Shown: piece by piece, positions 56,328 to 64,000 of the stretch
Layout: each line of letters opens with the position of its first letter
Position numbering within the stretch: the stretch's first letter is position 1
Source: Leucosporidium creatinivorum
Lineage: Eukaryota; Basidiomycota; Microbotryomycetes; Leucosporidiales; Leucosporidiaceae
NCBI GenBank assembly: GCA_001600635.1
Contig: BCKL01000007.1
Coordinates: forward strand, 706,303 to 770,302
Length of the DNA stretch: 64,000 bases
Reading direction: 5' to 3'
The notes under the pieces: generated by a model
What the model was told of the DNA's origin: nothing
The model's database searches: none
What the model saw: the letters and a program-made list of their open reading frames with translations, nothing else
Program-made: the position numbers and the translations under genes

Positions 56328-57338
56328 ATGCCTCCTCCACCTCAGATGCACGGCGCTGACGAGCAGACCATCTTCTCCAAGCGTGCGTCCCTTTTCCTCG
56401 ACCTTCTCCCCCGCGCCCGAGCTCTGCACCTCGACAATCGGTCTAAGCTCGAGCGCTCGATGGGCCCAGCGCTGCTGCAGCTTCGAGTCGAGTAGTGTGT
56501 GCTGTTCCAAGCTGCAGCATGGCTTCTGGACAGCGCAGGAGGAGCGCGGAGTGGGGAAGCTGGACTCGAGCTCGAGCTGGCAGGGTCGCAGAGAGACAGC
56601 AGGGGGGACGGGGCGTTGGTTCCGGAGGTCGGAATACTTTCTGGGAGTACGCGGGAGCTTCGTCGATGTGCTACGGGTGAGTCTCGCTTCTTTCCGCTTG
56701 CTGAGGTTCGCAGGCTGATCGCTCGCTTCTTCTACAGACCCTCGACACTATCACCCGATTCCAAACCTGTTCTGAGCGTTCCAGCTAACTATATCACGCT
56801 CGTCCATAGTCAAGATGGGAGCTACGATGGGAGGAATGGTCGGATTGACGATCGGCTTCCTCTTCGGAGGCTTTGCCATCCTTCGGTGAGCCTTCCCCGT
56901 TCACGATCCGGCTGCTCGAGTCGAGCGCATGCTGCTGGACCTACCCGCGCTGGGCTTGTCGCGGTCTCCTTGCTATCGAGCGCCGAGCTGACCTAGCCCA
57001 CCCTCTCTTCTCCCCTCCCTTGCCCTTCTTCAGCAACGGCGCTGGACCCCGCGGCTTCCTTCCTTCTCTCTCGGGCTACATGCTCTCCTCCGCCGCTACC
57101 TTTGCCTTCTTCATGTCGATCGGTGAGCGCCCTCTCCTAGATCTCGGCCGTCGCCTCGGCGCGAGCTGACCTCTCCTCACACCTTTCTACAGGTACCGTC
57201 ATCCGTACTGACGGTCTTACTATGCGCGAGTGGGCCGAGAAGGAGATCAGGGAGGGTCGAGCGATTGGAGCTGGAGGGATGGGAAGCAGCCCCGTGCTAA
57301 GGGAGTTTGAGAGGCGGAGGGCCGTCAAGGAGCAGTAG
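56328..57338 (+). CDS. MGR2: TIM23-complex subunit Mgr2 (ROMO1 family)
   Basis: Exons 56328-56382, 56810-56885, 57034-57122 and 57193-57338 sum to 121 codons plus stop. After MPPPPQMHGADEQTIFSK the ROMO1/Mgr2 domain reads KMGATMGGMVGLTIGFLFGG then FAILRNGAGPRGFLPSLSGY, and SSAATFAFFMSIGTVIRTD: two Gly-rich membrane helices with the family's GPRG turn. The hydrophilic C-terminus (EFERRRAVKEQ) exceeds the usual ROMO1 length but suits fungal Mgr2. Mgr2 gates lateral release of preproteins from TIM23 in the inner membrane. Intron 1 is 427 nt, far longer than the local norm. The start lies about 200-300 bp from the divergent CCA1 starts. Confidence 0.92.
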
Positions 57339-60132
57339 ATCTGCTGCTGCCTGAGTAACTAGTACAAGCATTCCCTCGTTAGTGGAGCTGCAGCTCGGTC
57401 GACTGGGAGACAGTGCAGCGAGGAAGTCCGAGCCTCGCCAAGTCTCCAAGTCGAGCTCGTCTCGCCCTCTCCTCTCTTTCTCTCCTGCCACATCCTTCTG
57501 GAGTGAGCCGTTGCGTGCAGCATCCTCAAGCATGGTGCTCTCGCTCTAGCGAGTGCAGGCCTCTGTAATAGGCTCTGCCACTGGATCAAGGCCCGACTCT
57601 TCCTCGCGTGAAGTGCTCGTCGACCTCCAACCTCTCTCAGCGAAGGATCGCAGCAGCAGTTGCTCCCGCTCTTGTAGCGTCGGGGAGCGATCTCACTCAC
57701 GATCCTGGGACGACCGCTTCAAGCCTCCCAACAGCTCTCGCAGCCTGCTCCTCGTTGAGCAAGCTCGAACTGATCAGAGCGCCCGAGGAGCTCGCTGTCC
57801 TTGGCCGCTCCTCAGCGATGGGAAGGCCGCTATAGACTTCCCACCCAACCCAAGCCATCCTAGTAGTGCATACCTACAGGCTGCTGCTCACACAGTAGCC
57901 TTTCGGAACGAGGAGCCGCGAGCAAGTGCTCCTCAAGCGTCGACGGGAGGCGCGCTACAAGTCCTCCCTCTCCTGCAGCTTTCGAGGCTGTGGGCTTCTC
58001 GGTGATCCCCAAGTGTACTGAAGTCTACAGGTAAGTATTCACTTCCTCGCTGGCTCGGTTGTAGTGCAGCGGAGCGCCGAGGGGAGAGGAGGAAAGGGAG
58101 AGGGAGCGCTGGAGCGTCGGAAGATGCAGCAGAGACGCTGAGCGAGCAGAAGGAGCTGTACATCAGCAGAGACTAGCTCAGATACCCTGTAGCTGAACCT
58201 CACCTGTCCTTCTATTCGCAGCGTCGTCGGTCTCTCTCCCAAGCTCGGCGCCCATTCCTTCGACAAGGCAAGTCTCTCTCGCTGCGCCCGCCACTCCCTC
58301 CTGTCCACCCCAAACGTTGGAGCTTTCAAGTACAGCCGGCTTTCAGGATGAGCTTCGAGAGCTATGGGGTTTGGGAAGGCGAGGGACGAGGTTTGCTTTC
58401 GCCGAGCCATGGGCGAGTGTTCAAATTGACGCTTCGCGCGGTGAGGCGAGCAAGCTGATGACTCCCGAGAGTCCCCAACCACGCCATCATAGCCTGCTGC
58501 TGCGTCGGGTCGCGCTCTACGCTTCGGCTGAGGGAATTGCGGAGGAGGGAGACTGGCGGGCCGTTTCTCCTTTCACCGAGCCGACATCGCTGACCTCTCA
58601 TCTCTGCCCGTGTCCTTGCTACCACGCTACTGAGAAGCTAAGAAGGGGGTATCCAAGCTCTTATTTCTATGCAGAAGGTCAGCCGGCTATCGTCTCGCTG
58701 TTCGGACGAGGAGCGCAACGCGAAGCTGCTCGCCGAGCAACGCTCTTCGCCGTCGCCCTAAGGGGGAGCTTCCGCGTCGCAGGGCAATTCATCGCAGCAT
58801 TGCGAGTACTCAAATGTATGAGTGAGGTCGCTGAGATGACTCGAGGCGTAAAGGGATGAAAGGAAGCTTGAGCCTGCGAGGGCGGTTGCTCCACTGGGCT
58901 CGGCTCGAGGGGCGAGGCCCGTACATTCGTGACAAGCAGGGTCAAGAGAGCTCTGAAGGAGCGCAAATTCCTTACAGAAGTGCTCAGTGTGTTTCTGCGA
59001 GCTGCGCGACTCGTAAGAGCAAGAGAAAGGTACTCGGCGCAGCCCAGCGGAAGGCTCGGTCGAGTCGCTCGAAGGGCTGAACTACAGATCCTAGGGTAGA
59101 CGTCATTATGTAGGGATACAGAGACTCCTCTCCCTCGAAAGCGTATGTAGCCGAGTAAGCAGGACCACAATTGACCATTAGTCTCGAGGGCTAACTCGGC
59201 GCTTACTCGGCCGAAATGCCCTGCCTCTTAAAAGACTCGACGTGTTCTGCGAGCTCTCTTTGCTTCCTCGTTCATCTCGCTCGACTCTTCGCTCTCGTCG
59301 ACACTTCTTCCTCTCTCAGAAAGACTGTCTGTTTCGTTACAGGCTCGGCTCGGGCTCGCCTCTTCACCAGCGGAGAGCTCAGAAGGAGGGAGGAGGAGCT
59401 CGAATCGCCTCCCTTCGATTCAGCACCTCGTGCCCGATGCGTTGTGTAGTGGGGTACAGCTCAACGCTGCTCCAGTCGACGTGGAGGCGGGAAGAAGACG
59501 GCCGCTTTTGGCACAGGCCCCTATCGCTCGGTGCAGAATCGATTCGGGCGAGGTGCTTTGCCCGAGCAGGATGGTGCGGAAGGAGGTCTGAAGGAATCAG
59601 TATGGTACTACATGGGCAGCTGGATGCTCTCGTAATGTAGCAGCGCCCACCCGTTCGAAGCGTCCTCGTCGTCGCCGAGGTCGAAGGGAGGGTGCTGTTG
59701 GGCTAGAAGAATGACGGAGGGTCTCATTGATTTCGTTCTCATGGCCAGCCTACCCTCCGTCACCATCCATGGCTTGCTGTGAGCCAGCTGACGAGGTGGG
59801 AGAGGACGCAGAAGAGGGGAATCGCGGACGAAAGGCTCGGTCGAAAGTGATCAGGCAGCTGTGAGGTCTGTAGGGATGCAGCTGTGCCCCTATCGACTGG
59901 TGCTTCTCCTATGGCCCAAGCTCAGCGACCAGCCAACCCTGCCTCGCCGAGCCCTAGCGGAGGACTACAAAAGGCTCTCGGAGAGGTCGCTCGTCTCTTG
60001 CCTTCCTACTTTTCACTGCTCTCTCAGCTCTACCCTCTGCGCTCCCTCCTGCTCGCCAGCACATCACTCTATACACTCCTCTCCAACTCTCACTACTACG
60101 ACCCTTCACCTCTTCCCTCCCCTCCCACCAGC
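57339..60132. other. Gene-poor region of 2.8 kb
   Basis: I find no gene here that I can support. Several open frames of 100-180 codons occur on both strands (for example 58317-58859 plus). Their translations are Arg/Ser/Ala-rich without motifs, and I could not link them into a convincing spliced model. CTGTAG/CTACAG words and GTGAGT-like sites are scattered, so an untranslated RNA or a poorly conserved gene is possible. The last 150 bases, C/T-rich, are the promoter/5' UTR of the gene at 60133. Confidence 0.4.
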
Positions 60133-61463
60133 ATGACCGTCAAGCTCCTCAAGCGGCCCGCTTCCTTCTCCAACAAGCTCCGCTCGAAGCTCGTGCGCAA
60201 GAACAAGGGCAAGGGCAAGAGCATCATCACCAGCATCTCTGCACCTGTCCTCATCTCGCAGAGTCGTTCCCCTGTAGCTGTCATGGTGAGTTTTCCTTCC
60301 TCCCGCTCTCGTCGCATTCCTCTCGCGCGCTCTCAAAATGACGAGGCTGACCCATGTCTCGCTTGTCGCACACAGATTGCCGGGCAAGACTTCATCAAGA
60401 AAAACACCTCAGACTCCTCCACGCCCGCCGAATCGCCACTCGTGGCCGAGGAGCAGCACACCCCTACCGACAACGCCGCCGAAGCCAGCGCCGAGCCGCA
60501 AGTCGAGTCGCCTACGCGTGTCGAGTCGCCTGCGCGTGTCGAGGTCTCTTCAGCCGTCGAGGTGGTCTGTGAGGGATTCAGTCAGCCGTCGAGGTGGTCT
60601 GTGAGGGATTCAGCAGCCGCGAGAACAAGGAAGAGACCTCGGCCGAGGAGCAGGAGAAGGAGGAGAAGGAGTCGAGCGCCAGCGATGGCGAGGACGCGCA
60701 CTCGGAGCACCTCTTCACTTCCTCGGACGACGACTCGGACAGCGACAGCACTCCCTCGGACTCGGAAGCTTCTTCCTCCTCTTCGCCCCCGTCCTCGCCT
60801 CCCTCAAGCCCTCGTCTCGACCTCGGCTCGCCCTTCATCGCGGAGGCCATCTCGCCCGCTCCATTCCCCAACCCTCCCATCGACCATGCAGCCCGCGCCG
60901 CTCGCACCATGCAACGCCTTCGCAGCAACCGCCCTCACATGCTTCTGGGCGAGGTCGACGAGCAGCTCAAGCAGCGGTCGCTCCGCTCGGACTACCGCCG
61001 CTCGACTCTCTCCAGCACTCCCGCTCCTCTCCCTCGCTCGCCTCTCCCCAGGGGCTCGTACACCAACAACACTCCTCGCGCTCCCGTGCGCCACGGCAGC
61101 GTCCTTCCCTCCCTCTCCTCACCTTCTCGCTTCGGCTACGACTCCTCCTCTCCCCGCCTCTCGCCCTTCCCCTCCTCTTCCGTTCGCCCTCGTCTCACCA
61201 CTCGCACCTCACCTCTCAGCACCACCATCGACGCTGTCTCAGAGGAGACCGAGGAGGAAGTCGAGGAGCACACGCCCTACAACTCGGCGCAAGACGACCG
61301 CTTCATCCACCTCGCCTCGCTTCGGTCGCCGAGGAAGGAGTTTGGCAGGAGGGAGGGCATGGAGCTCGATAGGGAGGACCTGAAGAAGATGATGGGGAAG
61401 GAGGTGGTCAGGTCGAAGGATGTGGGGGCGTGGGAGGAGGAGAAGAAGAGGGCTCGGGGCTGA
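60133..61463 (+). CDS. Serine/acidic-rich disordered protein, frame broken by a 32-bp tandem duplication
   Basis: Exon 1 is 60133-60285 (MTVKLLKRPASFSNKLRSKL, then a basic RKNKGKGK stretch) and exon 2 starts at 60376 after a GTGAGT/CACAG intron. The protein is disordered: Glu/Pro/Ser repeats (VESPTR, VESPAR), an acidic serine run (SSDDDSDSDSTPSDSEASSS), then SPRLDLGSPFIAEAISPAPF and a C-terminal conserved-looking helix YNSAQDDRFIHLASLRSPRK ending KKRARG at 61463. Between 60550 and 60613 a 32-bp unit is present twice, so the first part and the natural-looking last part are in different frames. Removing one unit would give one continuous 400-residue frame. Unspliced, the first frame runs on to 61383 with an Arg/Ser/Pro-rich translation typical of a wrong frame. 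No family recognised. Confidence 0.65.
60502..60537 (+). repeat. Two 18-bp tandem repeats coding VESPxR
   Basis: Units 60502-60519 and 60520-60537 are identical except one base (Thr versus Ala codon). They keep frame and encode the VESPTR/VESPAR pair in the disordered protein. Confidence 0.95.
60550..60613 (+). repeat. Perfect 32-bp tandem duplication in coding sequence
   Basis: 60550-60581 and 60582-60613 are identical over 32 bp. The length is not a multiple of three. Each copy contains CGAG|GTGGTC, so the segment between the two AG|GT points begins GT, ends AG and is exactly 32 nt long. Confidence 0.97.
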
Positions 61464-61868
61464 GGCAGGGGGCGAGGTTCAGACTTGGCGATGGGTGATT
61501 CTGGGCTCGTCGGCTGGGTAGTATCGTTATCAGTGGCCCGGTATCATATTGATTAGTGCTAGCATGTCGTAAAAGTATTTTCCTCATCCTTGCTCGGCTT
61601 CAGCCTGACCCAGGGAGAGCCAGAGATTGAGCGCCGAGTTCGAACGGCAGCCGACGAGAAGGCGGGTCGGTCCCTTCTCCGCCCTGACGAGCTATGACAA
61701 ACCCTGACAAGTTGTTCTGGGTCTTTCCGATCCTCGCGGTCACCTACAGCAACCCCGCTGAGCCCACTGTGGCGACCCGACATCGCCGAGCTGTGGACCT
61801 CGCTCTCCTCACTCGAAAAGGGCTACTCTCAAGAGCTCGAGAATGTGCGCCACAGCGCACACATATCG
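61464..61868. other. Intergenic region with possible extra 5' exon of the MFS pseudogene
   Basis: An open frame from 61694 (MTNPDKLFWVFPIL...) resembles neither an MFS N-terminus nor another known protein. No independent gene is supported. Confidence 0.35.
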
Positions 61869-62320
61869 ATGCAGCCTGGTCTTACGAAGTATCTTGACAC
61901 CCCTGCCTACCGCCGAGGCATGCGCAAGGTCGACATCTACGTGACTGGAGTCGTCTTGCTCCTCTACCTCTTCGCTTTTCTCGACAAGGCCAACCTCGGA
62001 AACGCAAGGGTAGCAGGACTACAGAAAGTAAGTGTTGTAGTGTTGAACTCTGAACTCCCATAGCTCCGCCGCCGCCGCTCAAGGGCGACTTGGCAGCTCG
62101 GGCTCGGCGTTGGCGCTTCTTGCTCGCTAGCGCGCTCCCTCTACAGGATCTGGGCCTCTCGTCAAAGCAGTGGTCGTTAGTACTCACTTGACTCTTCCCC
62201 ACCTACATGTTCAGCGAAGTAGGCCAGCCAATTCACTGAGCTCTAGCCGCCGAGCCGAGCCTGACCTTAGCTTCATCTCCTCCGAGATCCCCGTCAACCT
62301 CCGGCTCAAGCGTATCGGTG
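61869..62320 (+). pseudogene. Remnant of an MFS anion:cation symporter gene
   Basis: The first part reads MQPGLTKYLDTPAYRRGMRK, then VVLLLYLFAFLDKANLGNAR and VAGLQK, a clear allantoate-permease-type helix 1. After an intron it continues DLGLSSKQWSLVLT, a TGA stop (62189-62191), LFPTYMFSE, then across another intron IPVNLRLKRIG. Aligned by eye with the family pattern (DLGLxxKQxS...FFxxYxxxExPxNLxLKR), the stop sits exactly where a helix-2 residue is expected and everything around it stays collinear. After about 62320 no further transporter segments are visible, so at least two thirds of the gene is missing or unrecognisable. The local introns still look spliceable, so the decay may be recent. 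It belongs to the same family as the intact gene at 14612-16743. Confidence 0.75.
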
Positions 62321-62788
62321 TGTGGGTCCAGCCATCACTTCTGACTTGAATCGACCACTCCACGTCCTGTCACCTGAGAATCGGCAACCCTCTCGCGCAG
62401 GCGCACCCGCTCGTCGTCTCCACTCTCTCGTGCTCGGCGACCTCGGCGCTCGCTGATGTCGTCTTGCTCTCGCGAAGGGAGGTTTCCAGTGTGGCCCACT
62501 GAACAGCCTAGAGCTTTCCAAATCTCCAGCTGCCTCGGCATCCCGCGCGCTGCTGCATTACTCTCGCAGCTGGCATGCGAGAAGCCCGAGCATGCGCCTT
62601 CTCGTCCCTTCCCTCCACGCCAATCGGCCTCTACTGGCTCGACGAGCACCGTCATGAATCGTATACGAGTGTTGTTACAGTCCTAGCTCGTCCCTAGTCG
62701 ACTGCGGGGAGGTGGAAGGAAGTCGATGTAGAAAGGCGGAAGGCGAAGGAGGGGGGAAGGGGGCAAAGTGTGGCGGATCTGTAGGGTT
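62321..62788. other. Region after the MFS remnant, no gene supported
   Basis: This stretch may contain decayed downstream transporter sequence, but I cannot align any part with confidence. It also holds the 3' end of the minus-strand gene that stops at 62789. Confidence 0.35.
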
Positions 62789-63164
62789 TTAGAAGCGGTG
62801 TTTTGGTGCTGCTGCGTCGACTACAGGTGCAGTGATTCCTGCTGCTGCGTTGGCTTGCTCCTCCTGTTGTAGCGGAGCGAGTGAGGGTCAGCTTCAAGTG
62901 AGAGCGAGACGAGACGAGAGGTGAAGCGCCTACAGCCAAGTGCTTCTGCCATGCTGCTTCTCCTGCTGCCATAGTCTCGTTGTGAACGCGGTACATGCCA
63001 TACAGTCCGTCTAGAAAGAAGCAGAGAGAAAGGGAGATGAGCGAGAGCGGCGAGAGAGAGAGAGAGTTGAAAGAGTATAACGTACAGACTGACAAGCCAG
63101 CCAATCCTGATACGAGTACTCGATGAGCGATATCTGCTACTCCCAATCGTGCAATTCCTGACAT
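62789..63164 (-). CDS. Small single-pass membrane protein, possibly a COX14-like assembly factor
   Basis: Exons 63164-63086, 63010-62934 and 62863-62789 sum to 76 codons plus stop. The protein is MSGIARLGVADIAHRVLVSG, LAGLSVYGLYGMYRVHNETM, AAGEAAWQKHLAEEQANAAA and a short Ala/Pro tail ending KHRF. One central helix (VLVSGLAGLSVYGLYGMY) follows an amphipathic N-terminus with a HR pair, and a hydrophilic C-terminus follows. Size and layout match small mitochondrial inner-membrane proteins such as Cox14 (complex IV assembly), but similarity is weak and I give it only as a suggestion. Frame agreement over three exons and clean splice sites make the gene itself likely. Confidence 0.65.
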
Positions 63165-63280
63165 TGTTGAAGTGTTCAAGTGGTAATGAGGGGTAAGGAC
63201 AAGAAGTGCGTCGCCCCTTCGCCGCGCCTCTTTCCCTTCGCTCGAATTGTTACTGTTATTGAATCGACTTAGACAGAGAA

Positions 63281-64000
63281 ATGGCGAGCAATTCCACTCC
63301 TACTCGCACTACTAGCAGCAGGTGAGTCCTCCTCTTCTACCGTCCTACAGCTTGAGCTCTACTGGCCACTGACACGCAACTCTCATCTCTCCTTCGCTCC
63401 TACTCTCTCCCCCTCTACGCGCACTAGGGATGATGTCCTACAGTTTCTCGACTCTTTGGACGACTACTCGACACCTCCACCTCCTCCCACCTCATCCTCA
63501 TCTGCCACCAAACCCAAACCACCCTCAGCTTCAGCGCCCCTCGCCTCCAAACCCAGGCCTCCTCCTCCTTCTGCTACAGCTCCCGTCCCAGCAACAGCAG
63601 CAGCAGTAGCACCACCAGCACCTTCAACTACAGACGCTCAAGAAGCTCAATCCGTCCTCGACTTTCTCGACGAAATCACCCAACGCTCGGCCACCCCCAC
63701 CGCTCAAGTCAAGCCTCCTTCGGACTTGTCCAAGAAGCCTTCCGCTACTTCCATCGCAGGGCTCTCGAGGTCTTCCTCCAGGCAGAATGTAGCCGCTGCT
63801 GCTCCTCCCCCTAGGAAATCGACAGACTCGGTCCGCTCGCAGCGTAGCGTGCAGTCCTCCTCGCCCGCCGCGGGGGTCGCTCCTCCTCTTCCTACTCCCT
63901 CTCCCGCCGTCGCCGCTCCAGAACCCACCCCAGCAGCAGGTGGAGGCGGATGGGGCTGGAACTCGGTCTGGTCCCAAGCTTCCTCGGTCGTAGCCCAAGC
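63281..64000 (+). CDS. MTC1: Maintenance of telomere capping protein 1-like (partial, runs off the window)
   Basis: Exon 1 is 63281-63321 (MASNSTPTRTTSS), and exon 2 starts at 63428 and is open to the end of the window. The start reads RDDVLQFLDSLDDYSTPPPP, then a long Pro/Ala/Ser-rich linker, QSVLDFLDEITQRSATPT and, near the edge, GGGGWGWNSVWSQASSVVAQ. The paired FLDSL/FLDEITQ motifs and the GGWGW-SVW-ASSVV segment are typical of the fungal Mtc1/DUF5427 family. Yeast Mtc1 is linked genetically to telomere capping, and later to endomembrane trafficking. The C-terminal domain is outside the window. Confidence 0.82.

Noticed and set aside
59884-61383. 499-codon plus-strand open frame read straight through the 32-bp duplication
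   Set aside because: After the duplication its translation becomes Arg/Ser/Pro-rich, while the alternative frame gives a natural acidic/serine protein with a sensible end; the region before 60133 looks like a C/T-rich 5' UTR.
62176-62270. Alternative intron that would skip the TGA in the MFS remnant
   Set aside because: It would remove a conserved helix-2 segment that otherwise aligns without gaps and leave the branch site only four bases from the acceptor.

Overview
The window is nuclear DNA of a GC-rich, intron-dense fungus. Almost every gene is cut by short introns (mostly 45-120 nt) with GTGAGT-type donors, CTGAC or CTAAC branch sites and CAG/TAG acceptors. Gene content and architecture (SWR1, DSC2, ISY1, MTG1, MTC1, Zn2Cys6 regulators, allantoate-type MFS) point to a basidiomycete. 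The style best fits Pucciniomycotina/Microbotryomycetes (Rhodotorula, Sporobolomyces, Leucosporidium relatives), but that placement is inference. I see no rRNA, tRNA, CRISPR array, retroelement, viral element or DNA transposon.

Layout. 1-10.5 kb: edge of a minus-strand gene, a PPIL4-type cyclophilin with RRM, a clathrin-accessory-like acidic protein, two unrecognised membrane-protein genes and an unrecognised seven-helix membrane protein. 11.6-16.7 kb: a glycerophosphodiester phosphodiesterase and an anion:cation symporter of the MFS. 17.5-28.2 kb: the SWR1 remodeller, DSC2 and MTG1 (divergent, only 85 bp apart) and ISY1. 29.5-33.4 kb: a cysteine-rich secreted protein, a Sas10/LCP5-type ribosome-biogenesis protein and mitochondrial uS13. 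33.9-41 kb: two different Gfo/Idh/MocA oxidoreductases and a Zn2Cys6 regulator, a possible small metabolic cluster. 41.2-50.5 kb: mitochondrial uL13, the PP4 catalytic subunit, a TRM140-type tRNA m3C methyltransferase, a peroxisome-type citrate synthase, a TMEM205-like protein and a sulfotransferase-fold protein. 50.6-57.3 kb: two orphan genes, CCA1 and MGR2. 57.3-60.1 kb is gene-poor. 60.1-64 kb: a serine-rich gene frameshifted by a 32-bp tandem duplication, a broken MFS transporter, a very small membrane protein and the start of MTC1.

Functional themes. Mitochondrial biogenesis is strongly represented (MTG1, uS13m, uL13m, CCA1, MGR2, and a possible COX14-like protein). Several promoters are compact and bidirectional.

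The most interesting signals are: (i) a 32-bp tandem duplication in a coding exon whose repeat carries AG|GT, so the inserted copy has the GT...AG form of a newborn intron and would restore the frame if spliced; (ii) four genes with an intron in or directly after the start codon, two of them splitting it as A^TG; (iii) a recurring CTCGGCG motif inside introns; (iv) 13-nt and 18-nt micro-exons. Gene models were built by hand from splice consensus and reading-frame continuity. Models whose exons I summed to a whole number of codons are marked as such.
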